64,000 bases of DNA, taken from NCBI RefSeq assembly GCF_010501015.1, contig NZ_QVML01000003.1:62001-126000 (forward strand), read 5' to 3'. The notes under the pieces are model-generated. The model saw only the letters and a program-made list of their open reading frames with translations. It searched no databases and had not been told where the DNA came from. A program made the position numbers and the translations under genes. The DNA is from Bacteroides sp. 214 (GTDB lineage Bacteria; Bacteroidota; Bacteroidia; Bacteroidales; Bacteroidaceae). This document shows, piece by piece, positions 7,979-16,920 of the stretch. Position 1 is the first letter of the stretch. Each line of letters opens with the position of its first letter.

Positions 7979-9863
7979 CAGGCTTCTGCTTCTTCATCTC
8001 ATCAGGCTTTTGCCTATCGAGAGTTCTATCGGTTAGGTTCCAATCTTGTTCAAACTCTTGTCGTACACGCAGTTCCACTACCTGCCAGTAGTAATAGACC
8101 TCTTCGGGTTGTATGCCCGCCTCGTAGTTGCCGGTATCCCACACGCCATTCTTGTTTTTGTCAACAACTAGGCGGGCGCAATACTTACCCGGTGCAAGGA
8201 AATAGAAATCGGCTTGGTTATCAACAACCGGTCGTGTACGCACTACTTTATCTTGTCCATCGAGCAACTGCACAAAAGCATGCTCAAACTTCACACCGCT
8301 TATATTAAAGAAGATAGCCCCATAGTCTTCTTCAATCGACTTTACCTTAAAGGCTTGCTTCACCTTATCTGTATGCAGACCATACAATCCAACAAACGCG
8401 ATGGAATCGAGCGAGAATTCATATTCTCCTTGCGATTTCCATTCATTGGCAGGATATACGTTATACATCTTGATATTTGCTGTGTCTTGTTCTATGTTGA
8501 ACGCCACATCGTTCCAAAGCGAATCGACTTTCATCTTCAAATGGAAAGCAGCGGGGTCGTATTCTCTTATAGGTTCTTCGAAAGAGATGCTGATATGACC
8601 GAACACATCCATAGACGAAGGCACATTGGCTTTCATGTTCAGGAAGACGGTCTTTGGTGTATCATCTTCGTCATCGCCTTTCTTTTTTCGGCGACGGCGG
8701 CTTGAGTCTTCTTCCTTCTCTTTTTCAGTATCTTTATTTAAGGATTTACGAACGGTAATCTTCAATGTATCCGTGCGGGGAACCAGTTGGTTCAGCGTAT
8801 CGGTATAGAGATAAGACATACTCATGGCAAGGGTATCGAGCTTGTAGACCAGCGAATCCTTTATCCAATAGTTTATCGTATCGTTGGTTATCTTCTTTTC
8901 AATAACAAAAGCATCCGTTTCATCGAAGTTAATTCCCTTTATCGTTGGCAGTGTATCTGCTTTTGCACCAAAGAACAGTGTAAATTTATTGGGAGTAAGG
9001 CGCTCTGACTTTACAAACTTCTGCACACCGTATTCTTCTTTGAATGCGCGTAGAATAATATCATCGGGCAAGTAATGTGTGTACTGCCGGGATATGATCG
9101 TGTCAATCGTAACCGAGTCTATGCGGATAGTATCCTGACGTGTACGTTCCTCGAAATGCGGGATAATAATCGAATCGTTGAAAGCAATCATTTCGCTCTT
9201 TTGCGAGAAGAAGAAGTTTTGATCAACATCTTGCAGCCCAAAGATGCGATACGAACCGGGTGCAATACCTTGTATGGTGAAGCGTCCGCGACTATCTGTT
9301 CGGCTTACGCGTTCAAGCGGAATTGTTGTAAAAGCACTATCTTCGAGGTTGCTGTGAAGTCCTATCAACATTCCTTTGATTGGTTCCAGGTTGGCGGCGT
9401 CGAGCAATGTTCCAGATACCGCCATCGTGTCAATAACATCACCGGTAGAGAAACTAAAGACAAAGTTATTCAACGGATTCCCTTCATTATTGTCTACAAT
9501 CGCATCCGAGAAGTCTATGGTATAGGTGCGATCTGACTTTAATGTATCGAACAGATTTATCAATACACTCCTTCCACTGGCTCTAATCTCTGCTTGTTGC
9601 ACCTGTGGAGGAGAAATAATAACCTTTTCGTTTGGTTTCTCCAACTTGATATACTCATCAAAGTCCAGTCGCAGCTTAGTACGGGTACTTTGGGTAGCGT
9701 TTAGTTTGGGGGTACTACCGATGAGTCTGGGAGGAGTTTCGTCTATCGGTCCACCTTCGGGGCGACCAATACTTGCGCACGAAAGTACAATCCCCATCAC
9801 TAAAGGCACGCCGACAAAGGCTTTCCAAGTCGAACGAATGTTCTTATTTCTATCTGTTTGCAT
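7902..9863 (-). CDS. Ig-like domain lipoprotein
   Basis: A 653-residue predicted lipoprotein (signal peptide with lipobox VLSCAS, Cys at about residue 29). A bacterial Ig-like (Big_5/SbsA-type) domain follows at roughly residues 40-145, with PPRLIGSTPKLNAT and a DFSDAIVDNNEG segment. A carboxypeptidase-regulatory-like segment (SGTLLDAANLEPIKG, then GRFTIQGIAPGSYRI) follows at about 150-215. A strongly charged linker containing SSRRRRKKKGDDEDD lies near residue 390, and the last 50 residues are rich in K/R/N/Q. It is probably anchored to the outer membrane on the periplasmic side; the role is unknown. It is the first gene of an operon with the DUF3108 protein. Confidence 0.75.
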   Translation of the reverse strand: MQTDRNKNIRSTWKAFVGVPLVMGIVLSCASIGRPEGGPIDETPPRLIGSTPKLNATQSTRTKLRLDFDEYIKLEKPNEKVIISPPQVQQAEIRASGRSVLINLFDTLKSDRTYTIDFSDAIVDNNEGNPLNNFVFSFSTGDVIDTMAVSGTLLDAANLEPIKGMLIGLHSNLEDSAFTTIPLERVSRTDSRGRFTIQGIAPGSYRIFGLQDVDQNFFFSQKSEMIAFNDSIIIPHFEERTRQDTIRIDSVTIDTIISRQYTHYLPDDIILRAFKEEYGVQKFVKSERLTPNKFTLFFGAKADTLPTIKGINFDETDAFVIEKKITNDTINYWIKDSLVYKLDTLAMSMSYLYTDTLNQLVPRTDTLKITVRKSLNKDTEKEKEEDSSRRRRKKKGDDEDDTPKTVFLNMKANVPSSMDVFGHISISFEEPIREYDPAAFHLKMKVDSLWNDVAFNIEQDTANIKMYNVYPANEWKSQGEYEFSLDSIAFVGLYGLHTDKVKQAFKVKSIEEDYGAIFFNISGVKFEHAFVQLLDGQDKVVRTRPVVDNQADFYFLAPGKYCARLVVDKNKNGVWDTGNYEAGIQPEEVYYYWQVVELRVRQEFEQDWNLTDRTLDRQKPDEMKKQKPDEQKKRRTNTTNRNRNQGQNRNRNF

Positions 9864-9867
9864 GGTG

Positions 9868-9875
9868 CAAAAATA
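9868..9875 (-). promoter_or_regulatory. -7 promoter element of the Ig-like/DUF3108 operon
   Basis: The minus strand reads TATTTTTG followed by 4 bases and the ATG at 9863, the same leaderless geometry as aroK and mnmA. Confidence 0.55.
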
Positions 9876-9944
9876 AACGTTATCTATAAAACTATGACTG
9901 TTTTTACACTAATTAATCATTTTACAGGGCTTTCTATTTCCCTA

Positions 9945-10700
9945 TTACTCAAAGAGTAACGTGCCAAAGAAGTCGGGACGATGGAAATTAGGTTTCTCCA
10001 ACAAGATAGGATTCCATGAAAGATAGTGAGGCGTAACCAGTTCATCGCCGCATTTATAAAAGTTGGCGCGGATGGTTTGTCCTGCCAACGAAGTAAGTTT
10101 GTGCATAAAAAACGCCGAGAAAGGAATTACCAATGAAACTTCCCATGAGGTTTCCTCCACGCGCTCTTCAAAGGTTTCGCTACCCAAACTAGACCAGCGA
10201 CCGATGGTATCGAGTGTTTCGCTTGTTGCCCGTTGCCGATTGCTCCGCCCGGCTCCACCACCCAACAATAGTGTTCCGATGCAATTACATTCGAGGTTAT
10301 AATACACATCATCGCCTCCGGGAACAACAAAAAACTCCACGCAAGAATCTGTCCACACCTTGCCGTTATACTCTCCATAGCGCGCACGCACACTGTTTTC
10401 GGTTACTTTGTAGTTTAGTAAAATGGCACTGTCTGTGTAAGCAATGCGAAAATTCACTACGGGACAATAGGAAAACTGCTTCCAATTGACCGTATTAATA
10501 GCGTGAGTTTCAATCTGCTCCCTGTCCATCAAGGAAGAAAGTTCTTCCGGTTTCACCGTATTAACGGATACTTTTTTTACAATCATCTTTTTCATATCAT
10601 TCGCATTTTCGGCTGATGCCGCATCACTACCCAAGTAAAACATCAGTGCCACAAAGGCAAAGAAACGGATTGTGTGCGTTCGTTGAATAATCTTATCCAT
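9945..10700 (-). CDS. Carbohydrate-binding family 9-like protein
   Basis: A 251-residue exported protein with a signal peptide ending near SDAASAE (residues 1-31). The rest matches the CBM9-like beta-sandwich found in many Bacteroidetes. Visible pieces are WTDSCVEFFV followed by YYNLECNCIGTLLLGGG, then ETSWEVSLVIPFSAF and LSWNPI near the C-terminus. Such proteins bind sugars or act as accessory modules in polysaccharide handling, but this one has no attached catalytic domain. A shorter start at the internal MKKM would lose the signal peptide and is less likely. No carbohydrate genes are adjacent, so the ligand is unknown. Confidence 0.68.
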   Translation of the reverse strand: MDKIIQRTHTIRFFAFVALMFYLGSDAASAENANDMKKMIVKKVSVNTVKPEELSSLMDREQIETHAINTVNWKQFSYCPVVNFRIAYTDSAILLNYKVTENSVRARYGEYNGKVWTDSCVEFFVVPGGDDVYYNLECNCIGTLLLGGGAGRSNRQRATSETLDTIGRWSSLGSETFEERVEETSWEVSLVIPFSAFFMHKLTSLAGQTIRANFYKCGDELVTPHYLSWNPILLEKPNFHRPDFFGTLLFE

Positions 10701-10724
10701 AATTATCTATTAATTGAAGCAGTG

Positions 10725-10732
10725 CAAATATA
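10725..10732 (-). promoter_or_regulatory. -7 promoter element of the CBM9-like gene
   Basis: The minus strand reads TATATTTG, an exact TAnnTTTG match, 24 bases before the ATG at 10700. Confidence 0.5.
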
Positions 10733-10801
10733 ACGTTTATACACTTACAAGAGACCTCTTTGTCAGTTCAAAATTGTTTTTATTCCTGTACCACTTTCAT
10801 C

Positions 10802-10889
10802 TCTTCACATATGTGATGATATATCTTCACCCATGTGAAGATATATCGGCACAACTGTGAAGAGATATCATCACAGTTGTGAAGAGATA
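10802..10889. repeat. Array of four 22-bp palindromic units (TCACA/TGTGA type)
   Basis: Four contiguous units start at 10802, 10824, 10846 and 10868, exactly 22 bp apart. Each is an imperfect dyad of the form TCnnCACnnnTGTGAWGA plus a short AT-rich tail. The cores CACATATGTG, CACCCATGTG, CACAACTGTG and CACAGTTGTG begin at 10806, 10828, 10850 and 10872. Unit 2 sits in a perfect 13-bp inverted repeat (10818-10830 with 10835-10847), and units 3 and 4 share a 10-bp inverted repeat (10851-10860 with 10871-10880). It lies between the divergent promoters of the CBM9-like gene and dus; the rest of this 305-bp gap is unremarkable AT-rich DNA. Confidence 0.92.
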
Positions 10890-10974
10890 AAAATGACTAT
10901 TTGAAAAGAGAAGAATTAAACTGCAAAAAAGATAAAATACCAGTGGCATAAAGCATAATAGCTAGTATTATATG

Positions 10975-10982
10975 TACTTTTG
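10975..10982 (+). promoter_or_regulatory. -7 promoter element of the dus gene
   Basis: TACTTTTG is an exact match to TAnnTTTG, 23 bases before the ATG at 11006. Confidence 0.6.
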
Positions 10983-11005
10983 TCCTCTAATCAATACACA
11001 CGCCT

Positions 11006-11947
11006 ATGTCTGCAAACAAGCTCCCTGTATACTTTGCACCGCTGCAAGGATATACCGATCATCTTTACCGCAACGTTCATCAAGAGGTTTTTGGTGGCGT
11101 AACGGCTTACTATTCCCCGTTCGTCCGTTTAGAAAAAGGAGCATTTCGCAATAAAGACCTGCGCGATGTATTGCCCGAGAACAACCACGTTGCCCGACTC
11201 ATTCCGCAACTTATCGCTGCAAAGTCCGATGAAATGGAACGAATTGTGGATTTGTTTGCAGAGAGAGGCTACCGCGAAGTAGACATAAATATGGGTTGCC
11301 CCTTCCCGCTCATCGCCCGAAAGCACAAAGGTTCGGGCATTCTTCCATTTACAAACGAGGCAGAGGAACTATTGAAAGTCACGGCTCACTACTCCGACAT
11401 ATCCTTTTCGGTAAAGATGCGATTAGGCTGGGAGTTGCCCGAAGAGTGTTTGGCTTTGCTCCCTCTGCTCAATGAGTTACCGCTTGCACATATTGCCATG
11501 CATCCGCGCATTGGCAAACAACAATATAAAGGAAGTGTAGATATGGACGGTTTCACCGCATTTTACGAAGGGTGCAAACATAACCTGATTTACAACGGCG
11601 ATGTTTGTACAATGGAAGATATGGTGCAACTGGAAAAACAGTTTCCTAAACTGAAAGGTATTATGATAGGAAGAGGATTGCTCGCAAACCCTGCGCTTGC
11701 GTTGGAATATGCCAACAACAGTTTACTAAGCGAACAGGAGAAACGGGGAAAACTCCGTAACCTGCACGAACGTTTATTTGCCGGTTACTCTCAAATGCTG
11801 GAAGGTGGCGAGATGCAAATCGTTACCCGCCTGAAGAGTTTCTGGGAATATCTGCTCCCCGACAGTGCCAAGAAGCAGAAAAAGAAAATATTAAAGAGCA
11901 ACAACCTCTCTGCTTACACAGCAGCAGTTAGGGATGTTCTTGGATGA
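11006..11947 (+). CDS. tRNA-dihydrouridine synthase family protein
   Basis: An FMN-dependent TIM-barrel enzyme reducing uridines in the tRNA D-loop with NAD(P)H. The 313 residues begin with the family motif FAPLQGYTD (N-terminal FMN-site strand). VDINMGCPFP follows with the catalytic Cys near residue 99, then the barrel motif KMRLGWE and IAMHPR near 170. YNGDVCT and IMIGRGLLANP form the phosphate-binding end. The protein is DusA/B/C-like, but the exact target position cannot be decided here. It is a single gene; its last 20 bases overlap the convergent DUF4348 gene. Confidence 0.88.
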   Translation: MSANKLPVYFAPLQGYTDHLYRNVHQEVFGGVTAYYSPFVRLEKGAFRNKDLRDVLPENNHVARLIPQLIAAKSDEMERIVDLFAERGYREVDINMGCPFPLIARKHKGSGILPFTNEAEELLKVTAHYSDISFSVKMRLGWELPEECLALLPLLNELPLAHIAMHPRIGKQQYKGSVDMDGFTAFYEGCKHNLIYNGDVCTMEDMVQLEKQFPKLKGIMIGRGLLANPALALEYANNSLLSEQEKRGKLRNLHERLFAGYSQMLEGGEMQIVTRLKSFWEYLLPDSAKKQKKKILKSNNLSAYTAAVRDVLG

Positions 11948-12440
11948 ATACTTTGTTCTCCTCGCCCACTTGTTGAGCGGCTTCTTGGAATTCTTCAACA
12001 GAGAGATCAAAACTATACCACAAGGTGTAGCAGTCTGTTGCATACCATTTCCCATCAATTAGCTGAAACACTACACGCAGGTCGAGTTCCGACTCTTCGT
12101 ATCCTGCTTCAAACTCTTTAATGTCCGCCTCATTTACTACGTAGTGAGAAACATACATCATGCCCTCCTCTACCTCTACTCGTTCTTCCTTGAAAAGGTC
12201 GGCGCCGAGCAACACCCAGCGTTCTTTAGTGAAGGGAAACTCTACTTCTTCCTCCTTCTCGTTCAGCAAAACGATAGGACTTTCTAGCGGAAACTTCACA
12301 CGAGAGTACTGAAAAGAAGCACTGGCAGTAAACTTATTGAGGAATGTGGCGAAGTCCTCGGGCTTGTTTTGCGCGTGTGCGTTGTTATTTCCACAAAGGA
12401 AAAACAAGGATAAAATCAGTAAGATAGATTTCGTTTTCAT
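11928..12440 (-). CDS. DUF4348-like secreted protein
   Basis: A 170-residue protein with a clear signal peptide: MKTKS start, hydrophobic LLILSLFFLC, likely cleavage after NNAHAQ. The mature part is acidic and resembles the Bacteroidetes DUF4348 family, with FATFLNKFTASASFQYSRVK and a C-terminal DGKWYATDCYTLWYSFD. Function is unknown; the fold is probably NTF2-like, judging only from its size and the position of the WYSF motif. It lies 22 bases downstream of the DUF2851 gene and is probably co-transcribed with it. Its 3' end overlaps the dus gene by 20 bases. Confidence 0.6.
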   Translation of the reverse strand: MKTKSILLILSLFFLCGNNNAHAQNKPEDFATFLNKFTASASFQYSRVKFPLESPIVLLNEKEEEVEFPFTKERWVLLGADLFKEERVEVEEGMMYVSHYVVNEADIKEFEAGYEESELDLRVVFQLIDGKWYATDCYTLWYSFDLSVEEFQEAAQQVGEENKVFIQEHP

Positions 12441-12462
12441 GCGAACAAGTTATTAATGATTA

Positions 12463-13728
12463 CTATTTCTTTCGTAGATATTCGTATCCGAACCTGCAAT
12501 ATAAGCATTTCTTCTTATCACAGTATTCTTTTTGTAGCTGAATTAATGCTTGAGAGTCGGCAGCCGTGTGCACAGGTATTCCTATGCCATCCCACAAACG
12601 AGTGATGTGATTGTTCTCCGCTTTCAGTTCTTCGAGAAAAGATGAAGCACGTGCGCAAAGGAGTTCATTTCCTTTGTGCATACCATACGCGTAAAGAAAA
12701 GGGACGACGGTGTTAATAGCAATTAAGTCTAATGCACCTTTGCCCAGCTTTTTCTCCAATCGGGGTGCGGGTTTATAAAAACTGTAGTGCTCCTTCCAAT
12801 AGTCGGAAACATCGGTGGCAAGGTTTTCGCGAACAGCGGCAAGCGTCTCTGCTTCCATCGTACGCGAGAACAGGTAATTGCGTGTATGATAAAGATATGC
12901 CAACTGTGCTATGCGGATGTGCGGAAAGTTTCCAGGTCTTAATCGCAGGAAGCGCCAGCGTGAAACATCGAGTTGTTGCAAATCAAACTTATGTTTAAGG
13001 TAAGCATATTCTTTTTGTAAAGAGTGGTAGTAAGCGTCGGTCAATTCCTCTTCGAGCAATCCGGCTTGTCCGAAAAAGAAAGCCTCTACTTGAAAAAGAT
13101 TATCGCGATGCTTATCAATAGAGCGAAAAGAAAGCAGCTTTGCCCACGCTTCAAAGGCATCTCCATTAAGCCCAAAGCCAAAGTTACGGGCAAGAGAAAC
13201 AAAGAAAGTATCTTCCCAATGATTACCAAACAGTTTTAACCGCTCTTTAATAACTTCGGTTTTCTGTTCAAAACGCTCGGTTTGCAAAGAAGTAAGCCAA
13301 GAATGAATTGTAAGTTTGGACAAAGAAGGAATGATTGCAAAGCAGGGTGGCTTCATATCGGCTTCCTTCAACTCTTGATAGCGCAGGCGCACATGTTCAG
13401 GGCAAGTAAGCTGCAACTGCGGAATTTCTTCGCCGTTGGTACGACAAACCGGGCAATCTACTTGTCCGGCAACATGAAGAACAACGGAATCGTAAGCCTT
13501 GTTGGCATCATGCCCATGCTTCATCCAATCCGATGAAACAGTGTGTATTTCAATATTCCCAACCCAGAGTGTTCCGTCTATCTTTATCTTTGCGTTGAAG
13601 AAGTCGGGACCCGCGTGCATATTCGGAAGTCCTGCGTCAATAACTTCGACTAAGGACCCCGAGGTAGTTCTGAGTTCTTGCAGAGGATATATTTTATGTT
13701 TCCACACGTAGTGTAACAACTGTTCCAT
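12463..13728 (-). CDS. DUF2851 family protein
   Basis: A 421-residue cytosolic protein matching DUF2851, a family widespread in Bacteroidetes with no assigned reaction. The N-terminal part reads LPNMHAGPDFFNAKIKIDG and WVGNIEIHTVSSDW, typical of the family. Two cysteine groups (CPVCRTNGEE near residue 100 and KKKCLYCRFG at the C-terminus) could bind metal. The ATG at 13728 gives the usual MEQLLHYVWK start. It is divergent from dapB and first in a probable operon with the DUF4348 gene. Confidence 0.8.
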   Translation of the reverse strand: MEQLLHYVWKHKIYPLQELRTTSGSLVEVIDAGLPNMHAGPDFFNAKIKIDGTLWVGNIEIHTVSSDWMKHGHDANKAYDSVVLHVAGQVDCPVCRTNGEEIPQLQLTCPEHVRLRYQELKEADMKPPCFAIIPSLSKLTIHSWLTSLQTERFEQKTEVIKERLKLFGNHWEDTFFVSLARNFGFGLNGDAFEAWAKLLSFRSIDKHRDNLFQVEAFFFGQAGLLEEELTDAYYHSLQKEYAYLKHKFDLQQLDVSRWRFLRLRPGNFPHIRIAQLAYLYHTRNYLFSRTMEAETLAAVRENLATDVSDYWKEHYSFYKPAPRLEKKLGKGALDLIAINTVVPFLYAYGMHKGNELLCARASSFLEELKAENNHITRLWDGIGIPVHTAADSQALIQLQKEYCDKKKCLYCRFGYEYLRKK

Positions 13729-13765
13729 AACTGTTAAGAAGGTATTAATTAAGCTTTTAAGCGCG

Positions 13766-13773
13766 CAAATGTA
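13766..13773 (-). promoter_or_regulatory. -7 promoter element of the DUF2851 operon
   Basis: The minus strand reads TACATTTG, an exact TAnnTTTG match, 37 bases before the ATG at 13728. Confidence 0.55.
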
Positions 13774-13795
13774 GCAACTAAACAGTCAAAATCGC

Positions 13796-13803
13796 TATCT
13801 TTG
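13796..13803 (+). promoter_or_regulatory. -7 promoter element of the dapB-lepB operon
   Basis: TATCTTTG is an exact consensus match, 22 bases before the dapB ATG at 13826. Confidence 0.65.
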
Positions 13804-13825
13804 CCGCAATAAATTAATTCAAAAC

Positions 13826-14566
13826 ATGAAAATAGCATTAATCGGATACGGCAAAATGGGTAAGGAAATTGAGCAAACAGCCCTTAGCCGTGGTCATGAA
13901 ATAGTTTGTATTATTGATGTGAACAACCAAGAAGACTTCCAGTCCGAAGAATTCCGTTCGGCAGATGTAGCCATAGAGTTTACCAACCCCACTGTTGCTT
14001 ATGGCAATTACCTGAAAACATTTGCCGCCGGCGTAAAGTTGGTATCGGGTAGCACCGGTTGGATGAGCGAGCATGGTGAAGAGATAAAAAGGATGTGCGC
14101 TCAAGAGGGAAAGACTCTTTTCTGGGCATCTAACTTTAGTTTAGGTGTTACCATCTTCTCGGCGGTCAACAAATATCTGGCACAAATTATGAATAACTTC
14201 TCCGAATATGATGTTACCATGAGCGAAACACATCACATCCACAAGCTCGATGCACCCAGCGGAACAGCAATTACCCTTGCCGAAGGTGTTATCGAAAACC
14301 TGGAACGCAAAAACAAATGGGTAAAGGAAGAAGAAAAACATACTACAAGCGAGCTCCCTATTGAATCTATTCGCGAGGGAGAAGTATTCGGTCTACACTC
14401 CATTCGCTATGACTCTACCGCCGACAGCATCACCATAACCCATGACGCCAAGAACCGCAAAGGTTTCGCGCTGGGCGCCGTGCTTGCTGCCGAATACACC
14501 AAGAACCACCAAGGATACCTTGGAATGGACGATTTATTCCCTTTTCTAAAACAAATAAAGAACTGA
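13826..14566 (+). CDS. dapB: 4-hydroxy-tetrahydrodipicolinate reductase
   Basis: Reduces 4-hydroxy-tetrahydrodipicolinate with NAD(P)H in the lysine/diaminopimelate pathway that feeds peptidoglycan synthesis. At 246 residues it has normal length. The Rossmann motif GYGKMGKEIE is at residues 7-16. The catalytic His/Lys segment is ETHHIHKLDAPSGTA near residues 133-147. SIREGEVFGLHS and the dimerisation strands follow. It is the first gene of a tightly spaced operon: lepB starts 4 bases after its stop, then a lepB paralogue and a WbqC-like gene. Confidence 0.95.
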   Translation: MKIALIGYGKMGKEIEQTALSRGHEIVCIIDVNNQEDFQSEEFRSADVAIEFTNPTVAYGNYLKTFAAGVKLVSGSTGWMSEHGEEIKRMCAQEGKTLFWASNFSLGVTIFSAVNKYLAQIMNNFSEYDVTMSETHHIHKLDAPSGTAITLAEGVIENLERKNKWVKEEEKHTTSELPIESIREGEVFGLHSIRYDSTADSITITHDAKNRKGFALGAVLAAEYTKNHQGYLGMDDLFPFLKQIKN

Positions 14567-14570
14567 TAAA

Positions 14571-15983
14571 ATGAGAAAAGCAACGAAAGCTCAGTGGATG
14601 AAATTCACTGTCGTATTATGCCTCTACCTGCTGTTTTTGTTATGGCTGAAAAGCTGGCTGGGATTAATTGTAGTTCCGTTTATCTTTGATGTGTACATTA
14701 GCAAGAAGATTCCCTGGACATGGTGGAAAGCATCCAAGTCATCGACCATGCGTAGCATTATGGGCTGGGTAGATGCCATTGTGTTCTCGTTGATTGCCGT
14801 GTACTTTGTGCACAACTTCTTATTTCAGAATTATCAGATACCTTCTTCTTCGTTAGAGAAGTCATTGTTGGTGGGCGATTTCCTTTATGTAAGTAAAGTT
14901 AGCTATGGGCCACGCATCCCGAACACGCCACTTTCTATGCCACTAACACAGCATACGTTGCCTGTGTTCAATACCAAATCGTATCTTGAATTTCCTCAGT
15001 GGGACTATAAAAGAGTAAAAGGTTTCGGCAAAGTTAAACACAATGACATTGTGGTATTCAACTTTCCTGCAGGAGATACCGTGGCACTTAATTACCAGCA
15101 AATAGATTTCTATTCGCTGGCATATATGCAAGGTAAAGAGATGTACAAGGCAGTAGATTTAAGCGTGCTTAATCGCGAACAGCAAGATGCAGTATACGAT
15201 TTATATTACAAAGCAGGTAGCAATGCCATCCGTAAGAGCCCGCGCATCTATGGTGAAACAGTATTCCGCCCGGTAGACCGTCGCGAGAACTATGTGAAAC
15301 GTTGTATCGCATTGCCGGGAGACTCATTGCAAATCATCGACCGTGTGATTTATCTCAACGGGGTAGCGCAAGAAGATCCCGAAGGAGTAGAGTATATCTA
15401 CACCGTATTCCTTACCGGCAAGGAAATTCCTACCGAATTTTTCCGTGAACTCGGTTTAAGCCTCGAAGATTTATCCGGATACAACCGGGGGGCAAACGTG
15501 GCACACCTACCTCTTACCAAAGAAGCACATGCTAAGCTTTTGGCTCGAAAAGATTTAGTAACCGCCATTACCCCAAGTCAGATTGGTGGGAACGTGTATC
15601 CTTTGAACCTTTACACTGATTGGACAATAGATAACTATGGCCCAATCTGGATTCCATCGAAAGGCACGACTATTACACTAACTGAAGAGAATTTCCCAAT
15701 ATACGAACGTTGTATCCGTGCTTATGAGGGTAACAAACTGGAGAGAAAAGGCTACGATTTCTATATTAATGGTGAGAAAACAACAACGTACACCTTCCAA
15801 ATGGATTATTATTGGATGATGGGCGATAACCGTCACAACTCTGCCGACTCGCGCAGTTGGGGCTTTGTTCCCGAAGATCATGTGGTGGGCAAACCTATCC
15901 TGGTGTGGCTATCATTAGATAAAGATCGTGGTTGGTTCGACGGGAAAATCCGATGGAACCGCTTCTTTAAGATGGTTCATTAA
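14571..15983 (+). CDS. lepB: Signal peptidase I
   Basis: Membrane serine protease cleaving signal peptides from exported preproteins. Residues about 10-75 contain N-terminal membrane segments (LCLYLLFLLWL, then IVFSLIAVYFVHNFLF). The catalytic domain faces the periplasm. The Ser nucleophile is in QIPSSSLEKSLLVGD near residue 91, and the general-base Lys in VKRCIALPGD near 242. The late signature MMGDNRHNSADSRSWGFVP is near 418. At 470 residues it is long for the family because of insertions between the catalytic boxes, which is common in Bacteroidetes. It is 4 bases after dapB. Confidence 0.93.
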   Translation: MRKATKAQWMKFTVVLCLYLLFLLWLKSWLGLIVVPFIFDVYISKKIPWTWWKASKSSTMRSIMGWVDAIVFSLIAVYFVHNFLFQNYQIPSSSLEKSLLVGDFLYVSKVSYGPRIPNTPLSMPLTQHTLPVFNTKSYLEFPQWDYKRVKGFGKVKHNDIVVFNFPAGDTVALNYQQIDFYSLAYMQGKEMYKAVDLSVLNREQQDAVYDLYYKAGSNAIRKSPRIYGETVFRPVDRRENYVKRCIALPGDSLQIIDRVIYLNGVAQEDPEGVEYIYTVFLTGKEIPTEFFRELGLSLEDLSGYNRGANVAHLPLTKEAHAKLLARKDLVTAITPSQIGGNVYPLNLYTDWTIDNYGPIWIPSKGTTITLTEENFPIYERCIRAYEGNKLERKGYDFYINGEKTTTYTFQMDYYWMMGDNRHNSADSRSWGFVPEDHVVGKPILVWLSLDKDRGWFDGKIRWNRFFKMVH

Positions 15984-15988
15984 CTTAT

Positions 15989-16915
15989 ATGATACAAAGA
16001 AATAGGTGGATAATATTGTTTATCGGAGCGGCAATCATTGTATTGTTGCTCCGTAACTTTCTATGCACTCCTTATTATATACCATCTTCGGGCATGGAGA
16101 ACACACTTTTCTGTGGTGACCGTGTATTGGTACATAGATGGAGTTACGGATTGAGATTACCACACCTACTTTCTTCAAGTTATCAGCGGGTAAAGAGTCA
16201 AGAAATAGCATTAAGAGATGTAGTTGTATTCAACAACCCTGCAGACAAGACACAACCCATCATAGAGAAACGAAGCATTTTTATTAATCGCTGCCTTGGC
16301 AGACCGGGTGATACACTCCGGATAGATTCCATGTTTCGTGTTTCATCATGGGAAAAAGCAGGCCCCGATCGCAAAGAGCTATTTGCTTACCCTATATCGA
16401 AAGCCCGCGAACTCGATTCGCTTCTTATCACCTTAGATTTGGTAAACCCGATAAAAGCAAGTAACGACAGTGTGTTGCTACGTTCCTTCAGCCGATACGA
16501 ACTCTATTTATTGGAACAAGCAGCGCCCATCACATGGTTACGCCCAGCTCTCGAGCACGAACAGGAAGAAGAATTTCTATTAGTTATCCCGGCAAAAGGA
16601 AAAACCATCGATATACATCCTTGGAACGCAACCATTTATGCCAACACCATCTTGCTACATGAATACAAGGCGGCAGAGGTACGAAATGATTCGCTCTATA
16701 TTGAGAATAGAGCGGTGAGCAATTACACCTTTTGCAACGACTATTATTGGATGGCATCAGACAATGCAAGCAATTTCCTCGATTCGCGCTCATTCGGCTT
16801 TGTTCCTCACACCCACATCATTGGGAAAGCATTATTTGTTTGGTTCTCGAAAGAACCTGATACCGATTTCTTTGATGGATATAGATGGGATCGTTTGTTT
16901 AAAGCTATAAAGTAA
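15989..16915 (+). CDS. Signal peptidase I paralogue lacking the catalytic lysine
   Basis: A 308-residue S26-family protein with one N-terminal membrane helix (residues 6-25, WIILFIGAAIIVLLL). The Ser box is present (IPSSGMENTLFCGD, near residues 33-46). In the Lys box, however, the usual KRC-x4-PGD reads INRCLGRPGD, so the general-base Lys is replaced by Asn. The late box is also altered (MASDNASNFLDSRSFGFVP; GDN becomes SDN). A nearby Lys in IEKRS lies eight residues earlier and is unlikely to substitute. It may be a pseudo-peptidase that assists LepB or binds substrates. It lies 5 bases after lepB and 5 bases before wbqC. Confidence 0.85.
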   Translation: MIQRNRWIILFIGAAIIVLLLRNFLCTPYYIPSSGMENTLFCGDRVLVHRWSYGLRLPHLLSSSYQRVKSQEIALRDVVVFNNPADKTQPIIEKRSIFINRCLGRPGDTLRIDSMFRVSSWEKAGPDRKELFAYPISKARELDSLLITLDLVNPIKASNDSVLLRSFSRYELYLLEQAAPITWLRPALEHEQEEEFLLVIPAKGKTIDIHPWNATIYANTILLHEYKAAEVRNDSLYIENRAVSNYTFCNDYYWMASDNASNFLDSRSFGFVPHTHIIGKALFVWFSKEPDTDFFDGYRWDRLFKAIK

Positions 16916-16920
16916 TCTGT

